In this document: positions 1 through 8,546 of the stretch, piece by piece
Numbering within the stretch: position 1 is the stretch's first letter
How the letters are laid out: the number at the start of each line of letters is the position of its first letter
Source of the DNA: Streptococcus pneumoniae
Lineage (GTDB): Bacteria; Bacillota; Bacilli; Lactobacillales; Streptococcaceae
DNA length: 64,000 nucleotides
NCBI RefSeq assembly: GCF_001457635.1
Contig: NZ_LN831051.1
Location: 186,001-250,000, forward strand
Reading direction: 5' to 3'
The notes under the pieces: generated by a model
Database searches by the model: none
What the model was told of the DNA's origin: nothing
Seen by the model: only the letters and a program-made list of their open reading frames with translations
Program-made: the position numbers and the translations under genes

Positions 1-327
1 CGCTATCAAGATCAGGGCTTCGAAATATTGGATTTCCCTTGCAATCAGTTTATGGGACAAGCACCCGGCAGCGCAGAGGAAATCAACGCCTTCTGTAGCC
101 TACATTTTCAAACCACCTTCCCACGTTTTGCCAAGATTAAGGTCAACGGTAAGGAAGCAGACCCTCTCTATGTCTGGTTAAAAGACCATAAATCTGGCCC
201 ACTAGGAAAACGAATCGAATGGAATTTCGCTAAGTTTCTCATTAGTCGTGATGGGCAAGTCTTTGAACGCTTTTCTTCAAAAACAGACCCAAAACAAATT
301 GAAGAGGCGATACAAACTCTACTATAA
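1..327 (+). CDS. gpo: Glutathione peroxidase, 3' part
   Basis: This is a thiol peroxidase of the GPx family that reduces hydroperoxides in the cytoplasm. The reading frame is open from base 1, so the start and the peroxidatic Cys lie outside the window. Visible parts are FPCNQF, which carries the catalytic Gln, the EEINAFC block with a likely resolving Cys, and WNF, which carries the catalytic Trp and Asn. The frame ends in TAA at 325-327. About 108 residues of a roughly 158-residue family are present. It is the only gene of its orientation at this end and is followed by its own terminator. Confidence 0.93.
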   Translation, partial: RYQDQGFEILDFPCNQFMGQAPGSAEEINAFCSLHFQTTFPRFAKIKVNGKEADPLYVWLKDHKSGPLGKRIEWNFAKFLISRDGQVFERFSSKTDPKQIEEAIQTLL

Positions 328-332
328 TTCAC

Positions 333-384
333 AATCTCACTATGATTAGGTTTCCTTTAACCTGATGAATAGTGAGATTTTTTG
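333..384 (+). terminator. Terminator after gpo
   Basis: AATCTCACTAT (333-343) pairs with ATAGTGAGATT (369-379), with a nested AGGTT/AACCT stem and a run of T after it. A weaker hairpin (AACAC ... GTGTT) follows near 408-437. The rest of 385-548 shows no gene. Confidence 0.85.
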
Positions 385-548
385 ATTGGCTTTGACTTAA
401 ATAGAAAAACACCCCATGATATGAAACATGAAGTGTTGTAAAGTCTATGTTGTAGGTGCTTATTTCACATTTTCAATGTGACCAGTGATAACGAATACCA
501 TACAGAATCTTCATATACACTAAACAAATGACTTTCTAATTATATCAA

Positions 549-2762
549 TTAGTTTTGGCTAGTAAATATCATTTCCAACAAACGCCCTCTCAATTCCTTA
601 TCCTGATGATGCAAGATATTCATTAAGTCATGAGAGTTTTTCGCATTGATGAATTGATTTAACAATCTATCTTTTAATTCATATGGAAGAGAAGCTGTCT
701 TTAGTAGTCTAAAAACTTCGTCATTTAAAGATGTCCTTTTATTATCTTTCCATTCAAATTTAGCTGTATCATTCTTATTTGGCAATTCAATTATAGACAC
801 ATTCGTTCCTTTAAAATGAATTCTATGTTTTCTATTGCTTGGAACGATACTAGAATCTCCTTGTAATGCTAACTCTACCATTCCCATTTCCCAATCGATT
901 GATAATCTTGTTTTATATCTTTGACCATTTTGATCTTCAAGCATTTCAAAAGAATGTTGTTTCCCTGGGAATACATACCAATCTACAACCTCAGGTAAAT
1001 CAACACCCATACCTATCTCAGAACCAACCAAGGGAATGATTGCACCACTTTTTGCAAACACAGGCGTAGTCGAGATGTCCCTATAAACACTTAACTTCAC
1101 ACCACCTGTGTATTTTTTCTCTGAAAAGAAGTCATACCATTCACCTTCAGGGAACCATACATCTACTTTTGCAGATTGGAATGTCAAATCCATCTTTTCT
1201 ACAATGGGAGCCACCATCAGTTCTGTTCCAAAAAAGTATTGGTTTGGAACATTATAGCTCTCATCATTCTCTGGATAGAAATAATAGATTGGACTGATTA
1301 ATGGGGCACCTTCCTCATGTGTCTTTACATTCATGGTATATAGATAGGGAATCATCTGATGTCTCAAACGAAGGTATTTCTTCATAATCTTAGATGTTGT
1401 TTCTGAAAAGAACCAAGGTTCTTTACTATTAAAAGGACTTCTAGAACTATGTAATCGAGTAATCGGACTAAAAACACCAAACTGTAGCCATCTAGTTTGT
1501 AGCTCTTCGTCATAATCCCCCAACATATGTCCACCGATATCATGACTCCACCAACTATAACCGATATTAGATGCTGTCGCTGTAAAATAGGGTTGAAACC
1601 TTAAGGAATTCCAACTAATAATAGTATCCCCTGAAAAACCAACAGGGTAGCGGTGACTACCAGGACCTGCATATCTTGATAAAATCAAACCACCTTCTGC
1701 ATTTTTACAACTATCCTGATAGTGATAATGGTTTAAAAGCCAAAGTGGATCTAGCATACCTTGTGTCCCTTGTTGCCAGTCAATCCACCAAAAATCTACT
1801 CCCTGCTTTTCTAGCTCATAATGAACATCTTTAAAGTAGGCTTCCCTAAAAGAGGGATTAAAAAAATCAAAAATAGCAGGTTCTTCTAGTTCTACATTTA
1901 ACCCCAACCGTTTTGCGATTTGAGGATAAGCTTCTTCATAAGCCCGTATCCCATCAGCAGGATGGACATTTAAGGAGAGTTTTAACTTTCTATCATGAAG
2001 TTGTTGCAATAACTGTTCTGGATTTGGTATTAAGCTTCTATTCCAACTATATCCTGTCCAGCCACTTCCAAAACGAGCTGGAATGTCAGTTGTATGCCAA
2101 TCCATATCTAACACACCGATAGATAATGGAATTTTCTCTGTTTCAAATCTGTCTATTAAATCCAAGTATTCATCCGACGTATAAGGCCAATATCTACTCC
2201 ACCAATTGCCTAAAGCATATCTTGGCAACAAGGGTGTTGAACCAGTCAAATGGTAAAAGTCTCTGATTGCTCCTCTATAATCATGCCCATAGGCAAAGAA
2301 ATACAGGTCAATTTGATTTTCTCTCTCAATATAACCAGATTGTTCATCCCAAATAAATCCTTGAGAATCATCCAATAAGGCTATACCATTTCGGCTAATA
2401 ATTCCATCTTCTAACGAGATTGCTCCATCTGCCTTATCCAGAGTCCGAGCTGTTCCTTTTAACGTTTCAATAGATTCACCAAAATACCAGCGACTACCAT
2501 ATACGGCAAAATTTCCTTTTAATTCTATAAATAAATTTTCGGCGTTAAATTCTCCTTTATTAAAGTGCAGATGAAAATAGTCCGTCATAATATCTAGTAC
2601 ATTTGATGTCTCGATATAATCTAACGAAACTTGGCCAAAATCTCTATTATAGATAAGTTGTGTCGTTCTATCCTCAAAATTTCCAGTTCGAGAGTATTCT
2701 AACCTTACTAGCTTGTCTGTTAATACAGAGATTCGATAAAACTCTCCCTTAAAAATTTTCAA
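549..2762 (-). CDS. Glycoside hydrolase family 31 (alpha-glycosidase-like)
   Basis: A 737-residue retaining glycosidase of GH31, predicted cytoplasmic because no signal peptide is seen. The N-terminal beta-sandwich precedes the (beta/alpha)8 core, which contains NWWSRYWPYT at about 186-195. The likely nucleophile is Asp328 in WWIDWQQG and the likely acid/base is Asp379 in GFSGD. The nucleophile motif differs from the DMNE motif of classical alpha-glucosidases, so the substrate cannot be named. The start is TTG, chosen because GGAGG lies 8 nt upstream and no in-frame ATG is near. It lies downstream of the cellobiose-type PTS operon in the same direction, but a decayed toxin-antitoxin locus and IS scraps separate them. 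A transported alpha-linked or phosphorylated glycoside is possible. Confidence 0.88.
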   Translation of the reverse strand: MKIFKGEFYRISVLTDKLVRLEYSRTGNFEDRTTQLIYNRDFGQVSLDYIETSNVLDIMTDYFHLHFNKGEFNAENLFIELKGNFAVYGSRWYFGESIETLKGTARTLDKADGAISLEDGIISRNGIALLDDSQGFIWDEQSGYIERENQIDLYFFAYGHDYRGAIRDFYHLTGSTPLLPRYALGNWWSRYWPYTSDEYLDLIDRFETEKIPLSIGVLDMDWHTTDIPARFGSGWTGYSWNRSLIPNPEQLLQQLHDRKLKLSLNVHPADGIRAYEEAYPQIAKRLGLNVELEEPAIFDFFNPSFREAYFKDVHYELEKQGVDFWWIDWQQGTQGMLDPLWLLNHYHYQDSCKNAEGGLILSRYAGPGSHRYPVGFSGDTIISWNSLRFQPYFTATASNIGYSWWSHDIGGHMLGDYDEELQTRWLQFGVFSPITRLHSSRSPFNSKEPWFFSETTSKIMKKYLRLRHQMIPYLYTMNVKTHEEGAPLISPIYYFYPENDESYNVPNQYFFGTELMVAPIVEKMDLTFQSAKVDVWFPEGEWYDFFSEKKYTGGVKLSVYRDISTTPVFAKSGAIIPLVGSEIGMGVDLPEVVDWYVFPGKQHSFEMLEDQNGQRYKTRLSIDWEMGMVELALQGDSSIVPSNRKHRIHFKGTNVSIIELPNKNDTAKFEWKDNKRTSLNDEVFRLLKTASLPYELKDRLLNQFINAKNSHDLMNILHHQDKELRGRLLEMIFTSQN

Positions 2763-2795
2763 TTTGTTTTCCTCCTTTTATGGTAGCATAAAAAC

Positions 2796-2818
2796 AGAAC
2801 GCACCATTTTTGATGCGT
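2796..2818 (-). promoter_or_regulatory. Hairpin in the GH31 leader
   Basis: AACGCA and TGCGTT form a short stem about 20 nt upstream of the Shine-Dalgarno sequence of the GH31 gene. On the minus strand CTGTTTTT follows it. It could act as a weak terminator or attenuator, but no competing structure was found. Confidence 0.35.
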
Positions 2819-2869
2819 TTTTCATTATTCTGAATGCAATGTTCTATCTGTTATATCTATGACAAATAA

Positions 2870-2901
2870 TAGTCAATTGAAAAAATGTAGTGGACAAAAT
2901 A
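2870..2901 (-). mobile_element. Possible IS630-Spn1 terminus fragment
   Basis: The plus-strand segment beginning TAGTCAATTGAAA and containing GGACAAAA resembles the terminus of the IS630 remnant at 10953. Only about 30 bp can be matched. It lies next to the broken end of the Fic remnant, so it may mark the insertion or deletion that truncated that gene. Confidence 0.4.
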
Positions 2902-2957
2902 TCTTTTAACAAACCAAGAATTTATTAAAGAGTTATCACTTTTCAACTTTTCTAAGC

Positions 2958-3163
2958 TTATGCAGTTGTGAAACAAACTACTTTTAAACTATTAACTAAG
3001 ATAGGATTGATAAATAATTTCAAACTCTTACTAGCAATCATACGATATTCAAGCTCGCGTGCTTTTTTCCTTCCTGCTTATTTCTTAGAACTGAAGAACC
3101 CGGATCGGTATATAAATTATCCGGATCAACATAGTCATAAGACTCATAACAGTTGCGCTTCAT
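2958..3163 (-). pseudogene. Fic-family toxin, truncated and frameshifted remnant
   Basis: The ATG overlaps the antitoxin stop (TAATG). The frame reads MKRNCYESYDYVDPDNLYTD and then SSVLRNK, like the N-terminus of Fic (AMP-transferase) toxins, and ends at a TGA at 3038-3040 after 41 residues. The next frame continues the family similarity with ARELEYRMIASKSLKLFINP until a TAA at 2958-2960. The catalytic HPFxxGNGR motif is absent. This is therefore the first quarter of a Fic toxin with an internal frameshift and no active site. Assignment rests on recalled family patterns and has not been searched. Confidence 0.68.
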
Positions 3164-3339
3164 TAAGTCATCCCCAGAGCAAGAGCTTCATCTCGTAATT
3201 TTTCAACATCACTAACCGTAGGTCGCCATCCTTCAATCATATTTGTACTTAAAGCATACCAAACACTCCTAAAAACGGATCGGTTTTCAAAAGCTATTCC
3301 CATGATTGTCATCTTTTCTTTATCTATATCTAAGGACAT
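3163..3339 (-). CDS. VbhA-like antitoxin of a Fic module
   Basis: A 58-residue frame whose ATG is preceded by AAAGGAGGT. It contains TNMIEG at residues 32-37. This fits the (S/T)xxxE(G/N) inhibitory motif of class I Fic antitoxins, whose Glu blocks ATP positioning in the Fic active site. The stop overlaps the start of the Fic remnant by the TAATG arrangement usual for such pairs. The antitoxin is intact although its toxin is broken, so it is probably a relic. It is too short for many gene callers. Confidence 0.65.
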   Translation of the reverse strand: MSLDIDKEKMTIMGIAFENRSVFRSVWYALSTNMIEGWRPTVSDVEKLRDEALALGMT

Positions 3340-3438
3340 ATGCTACCTCCTTTAGATACATTATACCATGTTTCTATGTAGCTTTTAAAAATTTTATTTT
3401 GTTTGTCATATCTAAGTTTTCAGCATGCTTATCCTATT

Positions 3439-3480
3439 TTATAAACCTCAAACCCAAATATAAAACGCATTCTTTTTGCT
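3439..3480 (-). promoter_or_regulatory. Decayed copy of the bgl promoter/cre region
   Basis: The segment repeats the promoter region of the 6-phospho-beta-glucosidase at 10306-10345, including ATAAACCTCAAACC and AACGCATTCTTTTT. One base is missing in the cre part and the -10 reads TATAAA. No CelR operator follows. It may be the former promoter of the GH31 gene, now separated from it by the Fic remnant. Confidence 0.55.
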
Positions 3481-3492
3481 TTTTTACTATTG

Positions 3493-3509
3493 TATCGTAT
3501 TCTACGATA
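3493..3509. promoter_or_regulatory. Inverted repeat TATCGTA-3-TACGATA
   Basis: A perfect 7-bp inverted repeat with a 3-nt centre just upstream of the decayed promoter copy. It has operator-like geometry, but no regulator can be named. Confidence 0.35.
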
Positions 3510-3601
3510 ACATACTTTACTTTATTGTTTTTTTTAAATAACAGCAATTCCCTGTTTATCAACTATTCGAACTACTTTCTATTTTGCTTCATACCCTACA
3601 T

Positions 3602-3657
3602 AGCGAAAAAATATGAAAAAGCAGAGAAGAATATCTTAAAAAGACCTCTTCACTGCT
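3602..3657 (-). terminator. Terminator after PTS IIC
   Basis: On the minus strand AGCAGTGAAG pairs with CTTCTCTGCT with one mismatch and is followed by a T-rich tract. It closes the PTS operon before the Fic remnant. Confidence 0.65.
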
Positions 3658-3718
3658 AATGTTAACGCTCATTATTTAAACTATATGGATTCTATCATCG
3701 AGTATACTTTTTTACTTA

Positions 3719-5065
3719 TTAGATACCTTGCTCTTCTTTCACCAATTTTTGATCATATACACGGATGAATGGAAGATAGACTAGGAATGCTGCAAATGCA
3801 CATACTAGAGCAACTAATACAGCTCGAAGATCTGCTGTCCCTAAGAAAGCTCCAATCCCTACTGGAGTTGGCCATGGAACCTGTGCGATAATTGGCTTAA
3901 TAAAGTTTAGAGAATTCGCTACGTAATAAATAGTAGCAGTAACCATTGGTGCTAAAATAAATGGTATAGCCAAGGCTGGATTATAGATAATAGGTAATCC
4001 AAAAATTAATGGTTCATTAATATTAAATAAGGCCGGAACTACAGATGCTCGTCCTATTGCTTTAAGCTGTTCAGATTTAGAGGCAAAAGCAATATATAAA
4101 CATAGTCCTAAAGTTGCACCAGAACCACCTGCAATTACAAACATATTAGAAAATTCACCTGCAACAGCGAAGTGCCCGCCAGCAGCATTTTCAGCCATGT
4201 TAGCAAGAGCAATTGGACTAACAAATGCAAAAACAATGTTCGCACCGTGGATACCTACAATCCAAAGTAGTTGAGTCAATAGATAAATAATCATTAAACC
4301 AATCCACGAATTAGTCAGATTGGATACAAAACCAAATGGAATTGCAATGACTTTAAAAATATCTGTTCCCATTGCTACAAGAAGACCGTTGATAAAGATA
4401 ACAACAAATGCAACAACAAATCCCGGAACCAAAGCGGTAAATCCACGAGAAACTCCTTCTGGAACAGCTTCAGGCATTTTAATAACCCAATTATGTTTAA
4501 CACACATACGATAAATAAGAACAGTCACAATTGCCATAATGATTGCGGTAAAAATCCCTGTTGTCCCAAAACGTGCGACTCCATTTCCCATTGCCCATCC
4601 ATCTGCAATTACTGCACCTTCTTTTAGACTTGTCACAGTCTTCATCATTCCACCATCAAAAATGATTTGCGGTACTGTCATGACAAAAGCCATCAAGGCA
4701 AGCAAGGCACCATTAAGAGGATTCATATTGAGTTCTTCTTCCTCTGCATAAATTTTTGTCAATTCATATGCAAGTGATAGAACGAAATAAAGAGATAGAG
4801 AACCCATAGTCGCATAGTTTGCAACCATGTAAAGTGATGTGAATTTATCAAATGAAGCAGAGAAAATATCTGCCACAATTGGCCAAAATGAGAAAGCTTG
4901 TGGCAAAATACTGAATACCAAAAACATTGATCCTACAATAGTAAATGGTACAGCAGCCATACCTGCAGCCGTGATAGCACGTACTACTTTAAACTGAGCA
5001 AGTTTGCCCATTGGTCCCATAACATGGTTTTCAAGAAAACCAAACAACCCGTTTTGTTGATCCAT
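3719..5065 (-). CDS. PTS EIIC, cellobiose/lactose family
   Basis: A 448-residue membrane channel of the lactose/cellobiose/diacetylchitobiose PTS family. It binds the sugar outside and releases it phosphorylated inside. About ten hydrophobic segments are visible, with FNINEPLIFGLPIIYNP near residues 345-361, the conserved substrate and phosphotransfer region of this family. AAGGAGG lies upstream of the ATG. It is the last PTS gene of the operon 5'-IIB-celR-IIA-membrane protein-IIC-3'. Cellobiose or another beta-glucoside is the likely substrate from the neighbouring 6-phospho-beta-glucosidase. Confidence 0.92.
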   Translation of the reverse strand: MDQQNGLFGFLENHVMGPMGKLAQFKVVRAITAAGMAAVPFTIVGSMFLVFSILPQAFSFWPIVADIFSASFDKFTSLYMVANYATMGSLSLYFVLSLAYELTKIYAEEEELNMNPLNGALLALMAFVMTVPQIIFDGGMMKTVTSLKEGAVIADGWAMGNGVARFGTTGIFTAIIMAIVTVLIYRMCVKHNWVIKMPEAVPEGVSRGFTALVPGFVVAFVVIFINGLLVAMGTDIFKVIAIPFGFVSNLTNSWIGLMIIYLLTQLLWIVGIHGANIVFAFVSPIALANMAENAAGGHFAVAGEFSNMFVIAGGSGATLGLCLYIAFASKSEQLKAIGRASVVPALFNINEPLIFGLPIIYNPALAIPFILAPMVTATIYYVANSLNFIKPIIAQVPWPTPVGIGAFLGTADLRAVLVALVCAFAAFLVYLPFIRVYDQKLVKEEQGI

Positions 5066-5144
5066 AAATAGACCTCCTTAATAAAACATAATAATTTTTA
5101 CTTTCTAAAGACTGGTTTCAAATACAAATTATACTAGATCAGGA

Positions 5145-5651
5145 TTATAAACTAAGTGAGTTCTTTTCCAATTGGACAAATTGTTGATAAGCCTTATCTG
5201 TTCGTTTATAAATTTTTTTAATTCTTCTAATGTCTAACAAACTCAGAACTAAACCTAATAGAAGAACTACAAAAACAAATAAACGTGCTACTTGGTTATT
5301 TTCAAAAATCGGAAAAAGATTCTTAAACCAACTTGTCCAAGTTAAAACAAGTAATCCTATTGAAATAAGCATTTGTATTCTAACAAACATTAGTGTTATT
5401 CCCAACTTTTCTTTCCTATTTCCATAGAGTTTAAATTGTTCAACAGTTGCTAAAATAGAAAATACTATGAGCATAATGGGGAAAATAATAATAGGCGAGG
5501 GACTAATAAACTGATTCAAAAGCCAATAAATATTCCCAAAAAAGAAGAGTGCTATTGAATAACGTAGAAGAAGATATCGATTGAAAAAAGTATTAGTTAG
5601 AGCCATCTCTCGACGTTGTTGTTCAATCTTTTGTCGTTCTTTTTTATCCAT
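5145..5651 (-). CDS. Four-helix membrane protein of the cel operon
   Basis: A 168-residue protein with a charged N-terminus (MDKKERQKIEQQRREM), about four transmembrane helices and a basic C-terminal stretch (RRIKKIYKR). No enzymatic motif is seen. AAGGAGG lies 7 nt before the ATG. It is fixed between IIA and IIC in the operon, so a role in transporter assembly or sensing is possible, but only context supports this. Confidence 0.8.
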   Translation of the reverse strand: MDKKERQKIEQQRREMALTNTFFNRYLLLRYSIALFFFGNIYWLLNQFISPSPIIIFPIMLIVFSILATVEQFKLYGNRKEKLGITLMFVRIQMLISIGLLVLTWTSWFKNLFPIFENNQVARLFVFVVLLLGLVLSLLDIRRIKKIYKRTDKAYQQFVQLEKNSLSL

Positions 5652-5681
5652 ATCATTTCCTCCTTATATAACAACACATAT

Positions 5682-5996
5682 TTAGTTAACTTTCTTATAA
5701 AGAGCTAACATTTCCTTTGCTACTTCTAATAATGTCATAGTGGTCATTAAATGATCTTGAGCATGTACCATGATAATTTCAATTTTAATTTCCACTCCAC
5801 TTGCGTATTCTTGCAAGAGTTTGGTTTGTGCATGATGCGCTTCAAGAATTATCTCATTTGATTGATTTAATTTACTTTCTGCATCATCAAAACTACCTTC
5901 TCTCATTTTTGCAAATGCTTCATGTATTTCTGACCTTGCATTTCCCGAATGCAGGATAATTTCAAATGCTGCAACCTGCAGTTCCTCTTGATTCAT
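5682..5996 (-). CDS. celC: PTS EIIA, lactose/cellobiose family
   Basis: A 104-residue cytoplasmic phosphocarrier that takes phosphate from HPr and passes it to the Cys of IIB. His78 in VHAQDHLM aligns with the phosphorylated His78 of LacF. The length is typical for the family, which forms three-helix trimers. AGGAGG precedes the ATG. It is separated from celR by 9 nt, so the two are cotranscribed. Confidence 0.93.
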   Translation of the reverse strand: MNQEELQVAAFEIILHSGNARSEIHEAFAKMREGSFDDAESKLNQSNEIILEAHHAQTKLLQEYASGVEIKIEIIMVHAQDHLMTTMTLLEVAKEMLALYKKVN

Positions 5997-6005
5997 ATGA
6001 ACCTC

Positions 6006-7985
6006 CTATTTTATCTTCTCAAATATGTTAATAAAATCTTCAAAGTTATTGCAAGATATTAGCTGATTTTGCAATTCATCATTCTCTGTCAGAGAGACTA
6101 TCTTTTTAGTCACAGTTGCCAAACCTTCGTTCCCATATATTGATGGAGATAGAAGAAATACTAGCTGAACATGTGAACTTTGATTATCCCAGAGTAACGA
6201 ATCTTTACAAATTGCAACCGAAACCTTTCCCTCTGTACCAAAGGGCTGAATAGGATGCGGAACTGCAATTTTTTCAGAAAAAACAACTGAACTTAATTCT
6301 TCGCGCTGTTTAATTCCATAAAGTAAAGATTGTTCAAACTCATTTGATTCACCAACAGATAAACTCTCAACCATCTTTTCAAGTAAATTTACCTTGTCTG
6401 ATTCAGTACATATTAAAAAGTTTTCTTTACTAAAATACTGTCTAAAGCCGTTGTTTTCAAATTTGTTAATCTTTGATGATTGTACATAACTAGAAACTTG
6501 CATCTGAACCATAGCTTTTCTAATCATTTCCATCTCATCACTCTTAAGAAACACACTAACTTTAAAAACTGGGATTTGAAAATATAGATTTGATAAATCA
6601 ACAGCTGACACTATAAAATCTATTCCTTTAAGTTTTTCTTGATTCAATTCATAATAGCCTATTACATCAACAACTTCTACTCGCTTCCCAAACTCCGTTT
6701 CCAAACGATTTCTTAACATTTGGGCTGCACCAAATCCTGTTGCACAAATAGCAAGAATATTAAACTTAGTACTCTCTTTGCTACGTTCCATAGCAGCTAA
6801 AAAGTGAAGACTTACATATGCTACTTCATCATCTGATATTGTCCACTCCAAGAACTTGTCCATATTTGCAAGAATTTCTCTAGTCATAAAGAATATATCA
6901 CTATAATTCTGTTTAATTTCATCTACTAAAGGGTTATTTAAGGTAATCCGGCTTTCTAAACGTACTTGTAGTGTCATTAGATGAGTTATCAATCCTTCAA
7001 TTAGTTGGAAATCTGAAGAAAAGTTATACATATCATCTAATCCTAAATTCTGAAATGTTTTAAATAAAGATTTTTTTAAAACTTCTTCAGAAATATTCTT
7101 CTGATTTTTTTGACATTGTTGACTCTTAGCTAACAAATGCAAAGTAATGTAGTCTATTTCCTGAACTGGAAATTCCTGATTTGTTACTTCTCTTACTTTA
7201 GAAAGAATTCTTTGGGCAACCTTTCTCTCTGTTGCATCATCAGTCATCTGACAGTCTATATTTTTTATTTCAAATCCGGATTTTAAACGAATCACAGACA
7301 ATGCTATGTGAACTACTAAATTCTGTAGTACAAAATCAGATAGTTTTAGGTTGGCCTCTTGGCATTCATCCAAAACAATTCTAGCAAATTCTTCTAATGG
7401 AACAGTTTGATCAAAAAAGTTAAATTTTACATAGCAATGTATTGTTTTAAAAAATTGATTCTCTAGGAAATAATTTATGATAAAACGTCGTTTATCACGT
7501 TCCTCGCCTGAGACATAAACTCCTTTATTCGCCCTACTCTCAATGGACAAATTATACTCTGATAACATCACTCGTATCTTTCTGAAATCATGAGATAATG
7601 TTGAACGACTAACGTAAAGTTCATCAGCTAAATCATCAAAAAGAACTGGAACTTGCTCAAATAATAATTTATTTAAGATAAATACTAAACGATCATCACC
7701 TTTTGAAACCGCAGTTTTCGTATAGTCTTCTTCCAGTTCATAAGTTTGTCTAAACTCCTGGTAAGCGCCTTGATTCTCAAAAAATATTTGATACCCTTGA
7801 CCTTGTTTTGAAATCAACCGGACTCCTTGAATAATCATTGTCTTCTCAATTAATTTCAGTACATTACGGACAGTTCTATCTGAACAGGATAAATATTCTG
7901 CTAGTTCTTTGCTTGTAACAAAACGTTCCTTATTTTTTATTAAAAATTGAAGGATGTCTTTCTCTTTAATGTTTAACACATTCAT
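6006..7985 (-). CDS. celR: PRD-domain transcriptional activator CelR
   Basis: A 659-residue LicR/MtlR-type activator. It has two helix-turn-helix domains (about 5-50 and 105-145) and two PTS regulation domains with His226 and His283, then His335 and His394. An EIIB-like domain carries Cys414 in ICATGFGAAQ, and an EIIA-like domain carries His577 in AVPHPIQ. Phosphorylation by the PTS should set its activity according to sugar supply. It lies inside the operon it controls; its presumed operators are at 8522-8543 and 10340-10361. GGAGGGA lies almost against the ATG, so a GTG two codons later is an alternative start. Confidence 0.93.
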   Translation of the reverse strand: MNVLNIKEKDILQFLIKNKERFVTSKELAEYLSCSDRTVRNVLKLIEKTMIIQGVRLISKQGQGYQIFFENQGAYQEFRQTYELEEDYTKTAVSKGDDRLVFILNKLLFEQVPVLFDDLADELYVSRSTLSHDFRKIRVMLSEYNLSIESRANKGVYVSGEERDKRRFIINYFLENQFFKTIHCYVKFNFFDQTVPLEEFARIVLDECQEANLKLSDFVLQNLVVHIALSVIRLKSGFEIKNIDCQMTDDATERKVAQRILSKVREVTNQEFPVQEIDYITLHLLAKSQQCQKNQKNISEEVLKKSLFKTFQNLGLDDMYNFSSDFQLIEGLITHLMTLQVRLESRITLNNPLVDEIKQNYSDIFFMTREILANMDKFLEWTISDDEVAYVSLHFLAAMERSKESTKFNILAICATGFGAAQMLRNRLETEFGKRVEVVDVIGYYELNQEKLKGIDFIVSAVDLSNLYFQIPVFKVSVFLKSDEMEMIRKAMVQMQVSSYVQSSKINKFENNGFRQYFSKENFLICTESDKVNLLEKMVESLSVGESNEFEQSLLYGIKQREELSSVVFSEKIAVPHPIQPFGTEGKVSVAICKDSLLWDNQSSHVQLVFLLSPSIYGNEGLATVTKKIVSLTENDELQNQLISCNNFEDFINIFEKIK

Positions 7986-8102
7986 TCCCTCCTAAAACGT
8001 ATGTTTTCATATATTGAAGCATATTATACACTTAAATCAATTTATATCAAACTCAAAACAATTTATCTTAACTTAAATATTTATTGACATTTCATGTGTT
8101 CA

Positions 8103-8417
8103 TCAAATATTCTCAAGAATCAAATTAGCCATTTTTTCAATTCCCATTGGAATAGGAATATAGGCTTGAGGAGGTATTTGTACAACTGGTTTTCCTGCTT
8201 TAGAACCAGCCTCTTCAAATTGCTTAAAGTACATTTTTGTTTGAGGGCTGACAAGATACAAATCAAAAGCTGCTGCTGCGATAGCTTTCCCTCCTTCAGT
8301 AGCACTAATAGCATCAACTACAATATCTTTCCCTTTTCCTTTTAGAAACTCTGTTGTTTTCTGTGCCATAAGTGATGAAGACATTCCTGCTGCACAAATA
8401 ATTAAAGCTTTTGCCAT
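8103..8417 (-). CDS. PTS EIIB, lactose/cellobiose family
   Basis: A 104-residue cytoplasmic phosphotransfer protein. Cys8 in ALIICAAGMSSS is the phosphorylated residue, accepting phosphate from IIA and handing it to the sugar at IIC. The ATG at 8415-8417 is chosen over an upstream in-frame start because AAGGAGA is correctly spaced and the protein then has the normal family N-terminus. It is the first gene after the internal promoter at 8485-8513, which has a cre box in its spacer and a CelR operator just upstream. Confidence 0.93.
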   Translation of the reverse strand: MAKALIICAAGMSSSLMAQKTTEFLKGKGKDIVVDAISATEGGKAIAAAAFDLYLVSPQTKMYFKQFEEAGSKAGKPVVQIPPQAYIPIPMGIEKMANLILENI

Positions 8418-8484
8418 AATATTTTCTCCTTTTCTTAAATCCAATCAAAGCTGTGCTAAGTTGACTTATCTGTTATCTATTTTT

Positions 8485-8513
8485 ATTATAAAATAAAGCG
8501 TTTCCAATGACAA
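8485..8513 (-). promoter_or_regulatory. Promoter of the PTS genes with a cre box in the spacer
   Basis: TTGTCA (8508-8513), 17 nt, TATAAT (8485-8490). The spacer holds TTGGAAACGCTTTAT (8493-8507), which matches the cre consensus WTGNAANCGNWNNCW at all but one position. CcpA binding here would block RNA polymerase. Confidence 0.8.
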
Positions 8514-8521
8514 TTCCCTCA

Positions 8522-8543
8522 TTTTCCTAAATGATATGGAAAA
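8522..8543 (-). promoter_or_regulatory. CelR operator upstream of the PTS genes
   Basis: A 22-bp imperfect palindrome bounded on the minus strand by TTTTCC and AGGAAAA, with ATATCATTT between them. It fits every position of the CelR box as I recall it from the pneumococcal literature. It sits 8 bp upstream of the -35 hexamer, as expected for an activator. Confidence 0.72.
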
Positions 8544-8546
8544 AAA

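Noticed and set aside
3306..3659. 117-codon plus-strand frame opposite the antitoxin
   Set aside because: AT-rich Phe/Tyr/Ser-heavy translation with no ribosome binding site; it runs through the promoter copy, the inverted repeat and the antisense of the antitoxin.
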